A stretch of 64,000 nucleotides of DNA. It comes from Tetradesmus obliquus. Its lineage: Eukaryota; Chlorophyta; Chlorophyceae; Sphaeropleales; Scenedesmaceae. The notes under the pieces are model-generated. The model did no database searches, was not told the DNA's origin, and was given only the letters and a program-made list of their open reading frames with translations. Positions 47,582-58,955 of the stretch are shown here, piece after piece. A program made the position numbers and the translations under genes. The stretch spans positions 5,986,501 through 6,050,500 of the forward strand of contig CP126192.1 of assembly GCA_030272155.1 (NCBI GenBank), read 5' to 3'. Each line of letters begins with the position of its first letter. The first letter of the stretch is position 1.

Positions 47582-49443
47582 AGTAAAGACAGCTCAGCAC
47601 GCCGCTGCCGCTGGGCTGCTGGCGAAGTGTGTGGATTACTGGCTTGGCTGACCAACAGCGACCACATGGACAAGGAATCCCGCAGCGCCTGGCAGGGCCC
47701 CAGCAGTAGCAAATGAATTGCTGTATCCGGTTTGTGCCGCTTCCACACACTGGACCACTCTGCCAGCAGTGCGTTGACAGCTCTTAGTCAACTCTGCAAT
47801 CAACACATGGTTGCTGACTCTTGCTGCTGCTTGCCGCTGCTTGCAGGAGCCCTCGCTGTACACTGGCTCCTCAGTGCTGGACCGCCACCCCGACCAGCAG
47901 CAGTGCTGCATGGCGGTGGCCTTCAAGGGCGCGGCCTGGACAGACCCCGACAGCGTGCCGCTGATGGTGATGCAGACCATGCTGGGAGGCTGGGACAGGA
48001 ACAACACCAGCGGCAAGCACGCAGGTGCGTGCTGCACGTGATTGATTAGTTTGGTCTGGGCACTGTGTCGAGCAGCACGCAGCAGGTGTAGCGTGCCATC
48101 GTCACCCCTGTAGCGCTTGCTGTGCTGCTGTTACTTTTTTTTAATTTTTCTGATTTTGTTCACTGAATCCTGCTGCTGCCCCACAGGCAGCGTGCTGACG
48201 CAGAAGATTGCCACTGACGAGCTGGCAGACGCCTTCATGGCCTTCAACACCAACTACCACGACACCGGGCTCTTTGGCGTGTACGCCGTGACGGACCGCG
48301 AGCGCAGCCAGGACCTGTCCTGGGTGCTCATGAACGAGATCACCAAGATGTGCTACGAGGTGAAGGAGGCTGACGTGGCGCGCGCACGCAACCAGCTCAA
48401 GGCCAGCCTGCTGTTCCTGCAGGACTCCAGCCAACGTGAGTGCGGGTTTTTTTGGTTTGGTGGTTCTGCGTGGTTAAACGTTGCTTGAACCCCAAGTGGT
48501 GCATATTTGACTTTAGAGTGGTCGTCTGGGTGCCTCGAATCTGATGTGCACTCCCTGGGTGCTCATCAATGAGAGGATAATCTGGTGAATTGATGAGGCG
48601 AAGGAGGCTGACGTGGCACGTGCACGCAACCAGCTCAAGGCCAGCTTGCTGTTCCTGCAGGACTCCAGCCAACGTGAGTGCCATAGTGTTTAGACAGTGG
48701 TGGTTAGTTTTGGGGTTCTGGACAATTAAAGGTTGCTTGAATAAGAAGGAACTGGTGCAGGGTTTGACTTCAGAGTGGTTGTTCAGGTGGCTGATGTTAG
48801 ATGTGCACGATTGCGTGTTGTGCTGCGGGTGTGATGACTGTACACTCTGCCTCATACTTCGCTGAAAGCCCTAGGGCCATGAGGATAACAGTGTTAGCTC
48901 TGACCTGACGTTTTGCCCACGGTGCTGCAGTGCGTGTAGTTGTGCCAGTGTGCGTGCTGTCACAACGCTTTGTCGTGCTGCGGGTGTGATGACTGTACAC
49001 TCTGCCTCATACTTCGCTGAAAGCTCTTCGGGGCCATGAGGATAACAGTGTTAGCTCTGACCTGACATTGCCTAGTGTTTAAGCAACGCACTCATCGATG
49101 CCTTTGTGCCTTCTGTGCACAATGGTCGTCGTGCTGTTGCTGTGTTGATTTCACATCCTTCCAACTGTTTGTGATGCTGCTTGCTTGCTGCTACCCTGCT
49201 GCTGCTGTTTGCCGTCCTGCAGACGTCGCCGAGTCCATTGGCCGCGAGCTGCTGGTGTATGGCCGCCGCATCCCCAAGGCAGAGATGTTTGCGCGCATCG
49301 ATGCCGTGGACGCAGACGCGGTGCGTGCAGTGGCTGACCGCTTCATCTATGACCAGGACGTGGCCATTGCTGCTGTGGGCGACACGCAGTTCCTGCAAGA
49401 CTACAACTGGTTCAGGAGGAGGACGTACTGGATCAGGTACTAA
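44657..49443 (+). CDS. MPPB/QCR1: Mitochondrial processing peptidase beta / complex III core protein 1
   Basis: Exons: 44657-44824, 45056-45217, 45435-45530, 46355-46474, 46815-46966, 47387-47516, 47847-48024, 48187-48435, 49223-49443; phases close to 491 aa. This M16 metallopeptidase removes mitochondrial presequences; in plants and algae it is also the core 1 subunit of the cytochrome bc1 complex. The N-terminus ([20 protein letters not shown]) is a mitochondrial presequence. The zinc site is intact: His99, Glu102 and His103 (HFLEH) with Glu179 76 residues after the second His. Other landmarks are [59 protein letters not shown] and the C-terminal [13 protein letters not shown]. Several exon edges are copied into the introns; the chosen exons are the only set that keeps phase. 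Confidence 0.93.
46232..46392. repeat. Decoy copy of a peptidase exon start with a poly-C break
   Basis: GCAGGTGATGAAGAAGGACGTGGGCAAGG... CTGGCCATC at 46233-46270 is an earlier copy of the true exon start at 46352-46390. It runs straight into a run of C (about 46271-46281), which destroys the coding sequence. Both have a usable AG. Confidence 0.85.
46925..47172. repeat. Three copies of a peptidase exon end and donor
   Basis: CAGGACCTGGTGGACTACAT...CACTACAG with donor gtgagc (to 46966) is copied at about 47037-47080 (GAACACTACAGgtgagc) and, more decayed, at 47135-47172 (CAGGACCGCGTGAAGTACAT...CACTGAAGgtgggg). The first two keep identical donors. Confidence 0.88.
48350..48690. repeat. Copy of the [15 protein letters not shown] exon end
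   Basis: GAAGGAGGCTGACGTGGC...CTCCAGCCAACgtgagtgc at 48362-48440 is repeated at 48600-48680, with the same donor. The intron sequence that follows each (TTAAA(C/G)GTTGCTTGAA...) is also repeated, so the unit of about 240 bp spans exon and intron. The second copy is preceded by a changed, stop-containing sequence. Confidence 0.88.
48817..49072. repeat. Near-identical 155-bp intronic duplication
   Basis: GTGCTGCGGGTGTGATGACT...GACCTGAC at about 48818-48912 recurs at about 48974-49067 with few differences over nearly 100 bp, the least decayed duplicate of this length in the window. It lies in the last intron of the peptidase gene and matches no exon. Confidence 0.9.
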
Positions 49444-50486
49444 GCGGCGCGGCTTGCAGGAAAGGGGATGCAGGTGCAACCGCGGGCTTGTGCAGCAGCA
49501 GCCGCAGCAGCCGGGCGGCTTGCAGGACAACGGAGACAGGCGCCGATGCAGGCTTGTGCAGCAGCAGCAACAGCAGCTAGTTGTGCAGCCTGTTGTTGTT
49601 GAAGGCAGCAGCAGGTGTGCCTGCAGCTTAGCAAAATCAACAGCATCTAGCTGCGTTTGGCTCTGATGGCAACAGAGGGCTGTTGCCTTGATATGGCCAC
49701 GTAGTTACGGTTTTGGCAGCTGTGTTGCAGCAGGGGTGTTTGCAGGCGTTACTACTGCACACCCAGTTTGCGCTGTTGTTGCGGCTGTGTTGGCGTGAGG
49801 CGGGTGGAGACGGAGTATTGCGTGTGAAGTTGGACATTCAAGTGATGTGCCTGTGCACAAACTTCTGCAGGTGCGCTAATGACTGGCATGCCACAGCAGG
49901 GTTGCTGGACACAGTTGCATGGCACGACGCCACCTGGTGGAATCAGTGTGTAATCCTGCATATGCAGGATATGCAGATCTCTGCACCATGTCTGTCTCGG
50001 CAGCCCTCAAGGCGGACTGATCTTGTGATGTTGATCCATTGGCAGAATCATGGCCATGTCGCTATGTTTGTGCAGTTTCCTGTGTGTCCACTGCAGCATA
50101 AGCACCTCAGCAATAGGCCACATGTTAGGGCCACGCACGTGTGGCCACGTCCTTGGGGCAAAGGGGCGCGTGTGCACAAGGCTTGACAAGATGACACGAG
50201 CTTTTTCCAGTTGATTACGGCGGCATGGGAGACTGTGTGATGTAAACAAAGATGAGCTCGTGAGCAGTACAGTGGTCATGGTGTGGCGAGCCAGGTGTGT
50301 TGCTGCGCTTGCAGCACTGGCACCGCCAGGCAACACATAGAGAGCATCCTTGCATGCTACACTGTGCCTACTTTCCGAAAGTAGGTACTCCGGAGTGTGC
50401 ATTCTGCAAATCTTTCACCCCGGAGGTCGTGTGAAGGTGCTGGTCACCAAGCCATGACCAGCACCTTCTGCACTTGACCTGCAGGT
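49444..50486. other. Intergenic region with inverted repeats
   Basis: Between the peptidase stop and the promoter of secreted protein 2. No coding exon. Two perfect inverted repeats stand out: CCTACTTTC/GAAAGTAGG with almost no loop at about 50368-50386, and AAGGTGCTGGTCA/TGACCAGCACCTT, 13-bp arms at 50434-50446 and 50455-50467 with an 8-nt loop. Confidence 0.55.
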
Positions 50487-50558
50487 AGTGCTAGCCAGCT
50501 GTCACTGACGCCTAATGACAGCTCAGTGCCCAAATGTTTGAATTCAGTTGCTAGCACT
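50487..50558. promoter_or_regulatory. Nested palindromes just upstream of a TATA box
   Basis: Outer arms AGTGCTAGC (50487-50495) and GCTAGCACT (50550-50558) are perfect inverse complements. Inner arms AGCTGTCA (50497-50504) and TGACAGCT (50516-50523) are too. The outer right arm overlaps the start of the TATA box of secreted protein 2. They could be sites for dimeric regulators or a cruciform; that is inference. Confidence 0.5.
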
Positions 50559-50565
50559 ATATAAG
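50558..50565 (+). promoter_or_regulatory. TATA box of secreted protein 2
   Basis: TATATAAG, 73 bp upstream of the ATG at 50631, implies a 5' UTR of about 40 nt. It is the best TATA match in the window. Confidence 0.7.
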
Positions 50566-50630
50566 ATAATCCAACGTTTGCACCATCCATCTGCAGACAT
50601 ATAGAGCAGTCTCACAGGCACCGAGGCAAA

Positions 50631-52812
50631 ATGAAGCTGTACACAGCCCTCTTCCTGGCCTTGCTCGTGCTGGCTACTCAAGCCGAACAAGAACAGGACG
50701 ACACCCACGACCAAAATGGCTACAGCCTCAAGTTCATTGGCAAGGCGCCAAAGTTCCAGTTCGCGCCCTCAGCGGACAACAGCAGCTGGGTGCGGGTTGA
50801 GTTTGGCTCCGTCTTCGAGGCGACTGACTCTGGAGACAAGGTTGCTGTTCACAGCATCGAAAGCCTTGCTGCTGTGAAGCCTGTGTACACAACTGGTAAG
50901 CTTACACAACTGCCAGGCCTGGTCAGGCCGCATGAGGCAGGTCATCAGTAGCTGCTGTGCTCTGCCAGGTTGCGTTGTATGGGTCCATGTTTCAGCTTGC
51001 AATGCATCCTAGTTCGCTTGAAAATGGCAAGTTTATGGGTCAAATGTCAAGCCTGGCTCACCCATCAGGTAAGCACACCAGCAGCCAAATAGTACTGCTG
51101 TACTGCTCAACCCTGTTTCACTGAATGCAGGACGCGTAACTTTGACTTGGCTCTAAGCGGTCTCTATGATGTACTTCTTCAAACACGTGATGTCTACGCA
51201 CTGCTGCTGCCTGCTATGCTTGCGCAGGCTATGAGACCGTAAACAACACCAACGTCACATACGTCCTGATGAAGCTGCTCTTTGCCAACCTCACTACCCT
51301 CGAGTACAATGGCAGCAATTGCGCAAGCCCTGTAGTGAGCGCAGATGACTTTGCTGCTGGCTACCTGGCAATCAAGGTGCAGTTTGGCTTCAGCAATGAT
51401 GTCATCTTCCCATACGGCGTCAACAACACTGTGGTTGCGCTGGCCAACTCCACCAAGTTCAGCATTGAAGCCAAGGGATGGTGAGCACCTCATTATTCCG
51501 CTGTAGGCAACACTTGTCCCTGCACACCGCAATGTGGCCATGCAGTCTGTAGCTATTGCTGTTGCTTAGTTGTATGCCACACAGCACAGTTACTGTCCTG
51601 CAGGAGACCAACTGCTGCTGGACAGTAGTAGTTGGTCAACTGCTGTGGTCGTGACCGTGCCACTTCTGACGTGATGTTTTTGTTCCTGCTGGTGTCCTGC
51701 AGGCCGTTCTGCAGCATGAACAATACGCTTCAGATTGAGATGGAGACAAGTACTGCTGCCGGCAACGAAGCAAAACCCATCCACAGCGATCAGTCAGAGG
51801 ATGGTGAGCAAGGTGAGCAAGCAGCTCACTGTGTCAGAAGCAGCAGCATCAGCCCCTGTGAGGGCGTGTGCACAGCTGCCACAGTTAACCTCTGCACTGC
51901 CTGCACGCTGTTCCCGTCATGCTGCCACCAACCAAGCCTCCTGCAAGGGCCTTCGGTGCTGATGCGCTTACTGCCGTGGTGCCACCTTGATCGCAGATGC
52001 CCCTGAGCCTGTAAGCACCAACGCCACAGAGGGCGGCAACGCCACTTCTACGCCCTCCTCACCAACCAGGAAGCTGCTCAAGGACGGCAAGCCCCAGGAG
52101 CACGGCAGCAGCAATGGTGACCATGATCGCAATAGCCCTGAGCCAAGCACTGGCAGTGGTGCTGCAGGCCATCCCTCTGGCCGGCCATCTCGCCCGCCCC
52201 ACCCTCGTGACCCCCGCGTGGTGAGTGGCTGGGCCAAGGGCTGCAGGATAGGTGGTAGCTGGCAGCAGCTGCTACAGATAAAGCTCTCCAGCCTGATAAC
52301 ATGCGCTGCAATCCATGTTTGTTGCTGTCCAGGTGCGTGGAACTTTTGTATGCTGCCCATCGCAGGCAGCAGCATACCTTGCGTATTGACATGATGACAT
52401 GACATGTCGACAGTAGCCCTGCGCTGACTATGTGATGCTGCTGCTTCCCACACACGTGCAGGTCGACAAGCCCCGCAAGCAGGTGGCCATGCTGACCGGC
52501 AAGCCAGGCAAGGCCGCCATGCTGGACTTTGAGGCCTACGCCTACGACGCAGTGGACGGCAGCCAGCTGCTCAACGTCACAACAAGCGTGATGGAGCACG
52601 GCTCACACCTCATGGTCACCCTGGGCTTCCCCTACTTCACCTCCATCTACTACGACCCAACTGTCGCAACAAACGTGGACAGCGCTGTGGCAGGCTACAC
52701 CGCAAATACCACGGCTGAGGTTGTGGCTGCACCCAAGAATGCCGGCGACTCGCTGCGGCTGGGTGCCGTGTCTTTTGTGGCTGGCGGCCTGCTGCTGGCG
52801 CTGCTGCTGTAG
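50631..52812 (+). CDS. Secreted N-glycosylated protein with hydrophobic C-terminus
   Basis: Exons: 50631-50895, 51228-51480, 51703-51803, 51997-52220, 52462-52812; phases close to 397 aa. It has a signal peptide (MKLYTALFLALLVLATQA), many Asn-X-Ser/Thr sites (for example NNTNVT, FANLT, NNTVVALANST, NNTLQ, NATEGGNATS, NVTTS, ANTT), and a central Pro/Ser/basic low-complexity linker. It ends in a hydrophobic tail (LGAVSFVAGGLLLALLL) fitting a GPI signal or a membrane anchor. Two conserved-looking patches, KGWPFCSMNNTLQIEM before the linker and LGFPYFTSIYYDPTV after it, suggest one folded domain interrupted by the linker. I do not recognise the family by name. It shares the general layout, but no clear sequence, with the secreted protein at 30886. 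Confidence 0.78.
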
Positions 52813-55305
52813 GAGCTTGGCGCAAATGAGCACACACTATAGCGATGGATACATTGCAGCTGCTACTGCTAAATGGCTAGCCGTCAACGCTGCTGGTTGA
52901 GTGTGACGTCATGATCACAATTAAGTTTGTGTGCAGTTACGGTTTGCAGGGGCTGTCGGTTGCAGTCCCTGGATGTTGTATGCCTATGAGAACTGCACTG
53001 GGTACTTGTGAGCAGCGGGGGTTGAGTCCCACCACATGCAATATCTATTCTAATCAGCACGAAGGGAGGAGTGCATGTCAACCTGTCATTTCATCATGTA
53101 GTCTTCTCCTTTGATCACAAATGGTCTTATCAGCAGATGTTCTGATGTACTTCTGTACTTCCTGTGTGTGCCACATTCACAGACACACTCCAGTGTTTTC
53201 CTGCAATGCGGTGTTTGCTGGGATAGTTGCAAGACCGCCAGCAGCTGAAACCATGCTGCAAACCACCCAGGTTGCCTTGATGGTGGGTATGACATACAAC
53301 AGTACAGTGGTTATCTGAGCAGATTTTTGTGGAGTATCTGCATCATTGCCAAGCAGCTGAAACCATGCTGCACTCCACCCAGGTTTTTCTTGATGGCGCG
53401 TATGATTTACAACAATACAGTGCGGTGGTTACCGCATCATGCATGCTGCAAATATTGTAGCAGAAAGCGAGTGCAGTCTGCTTGGCAGCGTCTGCAATCC
53501 AACTTTTGGCATTGCACTCTCTTTATGGCTTGCACGTTGGTGGTTCTGCATCAACGTGTTCTCCTTGGCAACCAGCATAGTGACATGGCAGCTGATTGCT
53601 CCACTGACCCGACAGGAAACTGCCAATCGGCAGTGCTTGCAAGCATCCCGGCTGCGAGCTGCTCACCTTCAAATCCTGCTGTTGCGGTGGTGTCAGATCC
53701 CTGGCTCTGCCAGTTCTGTAACACAGCAAGCTTTACACAGTCACAAACGTCACCACAAAGGGAGATAGTTACATATGCGTCCTGGCACCACCTTTGATGG
53801 TATGAACCACAACAGGGTGAACACAAGGTCTGAGACCAGCACAGGGGTTGTGAACTGTCGTTGCCTCGCTGCTGCAGTGGCACCATCACCAGGCATGCAG
53901 CACACCAGCAGATGTGCCACTTGTGGTAGCCCATCAACGCCTTGTTTCAGCGCATCACAGATACAACACATACGTAAATGATGTTGCTTAGAGCTGGCAC
54001 AGCCAAGCCTGACAAGCACCGTGCACACACAACACGGACATCAATATTTCACACTCTCTTCCTTGAAAGAGCACCTCCTGCTCTGTGATCAAGTCTGCTT
54101 TGTATACAACGCCAGCACGCCATGTGCGTCTAAGTGCATGAAAGAATTCAAGTACCACAACAGGAGCAATGGTGCCCAATCCAGCTGCCTTGCAGCCATC
54201 ACTCAGCATTGCAAGGCATGCAAGGCAGAAAGCACACAGCATGGCAAGACTGCTTCCAGCCGCAAGTCCTTCCTGCACAGATACGCACCACACTATAATG
54301 CACAGATACGGAACACACAATCAATACCGTGCATCTTGTACCTGACACGCGCTGGGTCGCAATGTCACCATGATGCATCATGCCGTATGGCAGCTGAAAA
54401 CACTGCCAGCATGGACCCCTATTCCTTTGGAGCACGTCAGCAAGCAAGCAAGAATTCGTCTCTGCAGCACTGCACAACAACTCCTAGAACCATTGCCAAC
54501 TTTGAGCTGCATAGAGCAGGCAGCTGGTGTGCAGCCCTGCTGCTGCAGAGCGCTGTCGAAGCACACCACCTCTGCCTTCAACCTGCAACCACCCGCCTGT
54601 GGTGTAGGTGCAATCAACAATTCCAGGATGCTGCAAATTGCAGAATGCTCACCTAATACCCAGAACAAATCCCTGCAATGATGCTGGCGGCTGCACCGCT
54701 GCACATGATCATCACCTCATGGCCGAGGCATCCACGGCAAGCCTTAGCAGAAGACATCACAGGGCAAAGCAAGCCCAGTTGTCATACACGACACTCGGCC
54801 TCGCCCACAGTCACTACACTCATCAATGAGGGCTGGAGGTCCAGCCCATGCAGTGTCATGCCATCCAAGTTTGCAAATACACAACACTTGGCGTCAACTG
54901 CATCGTATACACTGAACCACAAGAGCAATCAGCTAGTCCCTTGCTTGGCAGAGTATGCGCAAAACATCTCGACTATTAATCAAATTGATTCGCACACAAT
55001 GCTCAGAAATGCACTGGCAAAAGGACCGCCTACACAATCATCTTGATCAAGCGGACAATCACTGAGGACTAAGCAATGCTGCAGGGCTGCTGCATGCTTG
55101 GCCAACACCTACTGTGTTTGCACAATAGGCTTCTGTACTACACTGCTAGTTCAACACAGAGACTGCAATTGGCTTATCTTGCATGCTGTCATGACCTGAC
55201 CGCAAGATCGTCACACAGTGTCAGCATGGCATAAATGGACTGCCCTCCAACACTCCAGCTGACACCTGCAATGCTATATCCAGACCACAGCTGAAGCATT
55301 GTCAC
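52813..55305. other. Intergenic region between convergent genes, no gene seen
   Basis: About 2.5 kb between the stops of secreted protein 2 and the sphingolipid synthase. Open frames are short and featureless. It contains one imperfect tandem duplication at 53232-53432. Confidence 0.5.
53232..53432. repeat. Imperfect tandem duplication, unit about 110 bp
   Basis: GCAGCTGAAACCATGCTGCA...CCACCCAGGTT...TTGATGG followed by ATGA(C/T)(A/T)TACAACA(G/A)TACAGTG occurs at about 53241-53313 and 53352-53425. No coding assignment. Confidence 0.75.
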
Positions 55306-57017
55306 TCACAGCCCAGCACTGCCTGCTTCAACATCTGCAGCAGTTCCAGCAGCAGTCGCTGCAAACTGCTGCTGCTGCCGCCACGGCGCATGCCCAAACA
55401 GCCACACATTGCGAGCACGCCGCGGAGAAACAGTCCGACCGGTACTGCTGCTGCAACCAGCGCCCGCAGCACCTGCATACCCACCGCCGCTGCGAGGGCT
55501 GATGTTGTAGCTGCTGCAGTAGCTGCTGCTGCCGGTGCCTGGAGCAGTGCCATCTGCGCTGCACCTACAGCTGCTGTCTGCAGCCCCCCAGCTGCTAGGC
55601 AGCTCCAACTCCTGCTTGCCGCTTGCAGGAACACCAGTCACCGTCACAAAGCAGCCCGCTGTTGCCTTGCCTGGTGGCATAGCCATGCTATCATCTGCTG
55701 TGGTAGGCAGCGCATCGTAGCTGCTGCTACTGCTGCATCGCTGCCGCCAGAACACATGCAGCAGCGTGTAGACCATGGGTACGACGTACCATGCAATGAC
55801 AACGTCGACTGTGTAGTGCTTGCGTGCTGCAATAATGAGCAGCGCCAGCACTGCTGCTGCTGCCCATGCTGCTGCCTTCACCAGCCGCTTGCTGCCGTAG
55901 TGCGTGTAAGCAAGGACACCTGCAGGGCACACCACCAAACCAGGCGCAGCAGCCACTGTAAATTGCAAAACAAGGTTACTGCTGAGAGTGCCTGGCTCAG
56001 GGTGTTCTATTCATTGGCGAGCTGTGCTGCAGCAGCATTGCCACGACACCGGACCAGGACGACGAGGCTGCATACATGCTCTCTGACTCTGCTTTACCTG
56101 TGCATTGCTTGCATGACATGAATGCACTGCGTCTGCCTACCTGGCAGTCCTGCAGCTGTAGACTCCAGGTGCGCTGCCCGCAGGACATGACCTCAAGCAC
56201 CTCTAGCATGCAGGCCTTGCCCTGCTGTCCCCACAGCACGCAGTGCACATGCTTCTCAGTAGTTGCTGGCACTCACCGGTGAGTATAAAAGTCATGTGTG
56301 AGCTGAAAATTAGGTCGCCGCAGCTAGTGGCCACCTGCCGCCTCACATCCACCACCAAGTGCTGCCACCAGGCAGTGACAGGGGGCCGTGTGGCAGTGAG
56401 AGTGCCAGCATGGCAGTGAGGGGCCGGGCCAGGTAGCTGCGTGGAGCTGAAGGAAAGGATGCGCAGCGACTGGCACACTGCGGCAGGAGACAGCCAGACA
56501 GATAGACAGCAGGCAGATGATGATGGAGTTGTGAGCGGTGTATGTTGAGCAATTTGCCGGAGGCTGCATGCTGTGTTGCGAGGCATGATCTACGCACGTT
56601 TGCAGCTGCTGGCGCCCTGCCTTCGGTGCCGCGTTGTACGCCGTTCAGCGTTGGTCTCACCTACAAGCACTGTAAGCAGCCGCGTCCACAGCACTGCAGT
56701 GGAGAAGCTGCGCTGCGCCAGCAGCGGGGTGAAGCTCCAGGCAATGAATGACAGCAGCAGTGCGGTGAAGATCGCTTCTGACACCCAACGAGCATCAGCA
56801 GGCAGCTCCTGCAGCAGCAGCAGAGGCAGATGATGCATACATCTTCATGGCGGGAGCAGAGAGGGCAGAGCATGGGTGGCCACTGGCAATGCACATGACA
56901 TCTGTTGTAGCAGTGCAGTTCTTGACATGCTTCGAGTGCATCTGCTGCTCAGTATGATGGCCATTGAATGCTGCTGAGTCATTTGCTGCTGCTGCGGTGG
57001 CCAATGCCACATCTGGA

Positions 57018-57060
<43 letters not shown>

Positions 57061-57687
57061 ACCGGAATCAGCTCGAAGCCAACGTCATGCAGCGGCTGCC
57101 CTGTTGGCTGGTGCATGCGGTACGCCAGCTGCGTGAAGATGCCATGCACATACTGGAAGGCCAGGCCAAGCAAGATGATGTGCCAGCGGCTGCGCAGCAG
57201 CAGCAACTGCAGAGCGCAACAAGAGGCGTGTCAGTCCCTCATCAACTGGCTTGCATGAAGGCTGTAGTTGCTGGCCTGCTGCAGGCACTCCTGCAGGTGA
57301 TGTTTCTGCATACAGATATCAGCTTGATGCCATAGTGTTGCTTCACGCCACACACAGTGCAGGCCACAGTGCATCCTGCAAGGCCCACAGCGCTACTGCA
57401 CAGCACAAATGGACACAGCCTGATACCACCCTGATGCTCCTTAGACAGGGCAGGCTGGCCACTTCCGGTTGCTGAAATGAAGCTCGTATGCCCACAATAG
57501 CCTTTTATATGCTGCTGCCGCATCATGGTGCTGTCAGCACCCGTGGTGGTGCATTGATGGCTAGGTGCACAGCTGGTGTCGCAACCAGCCAGCTCTCACC
57601 AAAAGCACATACCTCGTTCCTGATGCGCTGCCGCGTGCTGGTTGCATTCAAAGTGACGCCAAAAGGTTGCTTTTGGAATTGCTCCAT
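55306..57687 (-). CDS. IPCS: Inositol phosphorylceramide synthase (plant IPCS / sphingomyelin-synthase family)
   Basis: Exons (minus): 57687-57613, 57206-57063, 56808-56661, 56477-56277, 55919-55306; phases close to 393 aa, though a further short exon between the first two cannot be excluded. The enzyme moves phosphoinositol from phosphatidylinositol to ceramide in the Golgi membrane. The order of membrane segments and motifs follows plant IPCS: LLGLAFQYVHGIFTQLAYRM, HDVGFELIP, WVSEAIFTALLLSFIAWSF, LLTVLVVCQSLRILSFSSTQ, LPGPAPHC, then the catalytic CGDLIFSSHMTF and RKHYTVDVVIAWYVVPMVY, which carry the His/His/Asp triad. The last about 130 residues are a Ser/Ala/Gly-rich tail with no counterpart I know of. 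The short first exon (MEQFQKQPFGVTLN...) has a good donor (GAG then GTATGT) but is the weakest part. Confidence 0.9.
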
Positions 57688-58859
57688 GCCTCGATGACTA
57701 GCCTAGCACTGCAGCAGCTGTCCCGATCTCGAGACGAGCGTTAGATGACGCCTTCTGCAAACGTGAGGCGTTCAGCGAAGTTAGTCGCTGTCACAGCTAT
57801 CAGATGGATGCGAATAGACTTGGGAAGTTCCTTCCGCGTGACTAAGTGACAGATGACGGCAGTGATTACCCAAGCGTGCTGCTGCTAAGCGAGTGCAAAC
57901 GCTACGCTTGAAAGGCACTGAACGACACTCAAACACACACAGTAGATGCAATGCAACCAAACGAGGCACAAAGCGCTTTGTCGGTGCCAGGTTCAGCAGT
58001 GCCACCGCAAGTGTGAGGTGAGCTGATGACACATGGCCCTGCACTGCTGTCACCGACTGCTTGTGTGGATACTGGTGGCAGCCAGGCATCGCACAACCTG
58101 CACATATTCCACTGTTAAGGCGCGTACTATTACCAGATCATAAGCCCAGTTCACTCCAGCAGGCGGGTGCCATTGCTGCTGCAGTCCTAGTACACAGCAC
58201 CGCAGGCTGTCAACAGGCGCTGTGCGGCACAGGTTGTTTGCCTGCGCTGCAGCACCTGACCTTTGAAAGCTGCCGCAATCCTGTAACATGATGCAGCCTC
58301 CTGTGCTGCACCAGAAACCAAAAATTGGCTACGCTTACATGGCGGGGCCCCCCAAAAAGTGCTGCAGAAGTGCTGCAGAATTTGCTGCATGTATGTAGTA
58401 CATGGGAAATTGTGAGGTGTCATTGCAACGTGCAACTTTATGTAGTCGCAGCTTTTCTTCAAAGCACTACAGAAAGAGGGTGCAAGCATAATGATGCGTG
58501 TTACATTAGGTGTAAAATGACGAATCCTTTACAAAGCCAGGAACTAGGTGTAAAGCAAAGGCATCTGCATATAAGGAGGGTTTAAGCATGATCAATGCTT
58601 GTTACATCAGGTGTAAAGCAAAGGCCACTGGAAAGTGCAAGGCAAGGCCACCACCAAATGAAGAGGATGCCTAGCGACTTGAATCATTCAAGTGATCATC
58701 ATCACTGATCATCATCATCATAGCACTTGCAGTGCCGACGCGACACACCTGAAGGATGGTATCGGAGAACGCAGAGCAGCCAGCATGGAGACGTGGAAAT
58801 GTTAGTAGCTGCAAACAAGGTGATGGCAGCTACTAACAAGCTGACAAGGAGCATATGTA

Positions 58860-58860
<1 letters not shown>
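57688..58860. other. Promoter side of IPCS and intergenic sequence
   Basis: No gene seen. It includes an imperfect duplication at about 58472-58520 and 58573-58625 (GGGT..AAGCAT.AT...TTACAT.AGGTGTAAA). Confidence 0.45.

Positions 58861-58950
<90 letters not shown>
58861..58950. repeat. Perfect (CTG)30 microsatellite
   Basis: Ninety bases of uninterrupted CTG, the longest pure triplet run in the window, in a gene-free stretch. The flanks (GCATATGTAG before, TACTGACAAC after) are unique. I found no exon or splice site supporting its use as coding sequence. Confidence 0.97.
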
Positions 58951-58955
<5 letters not shown>

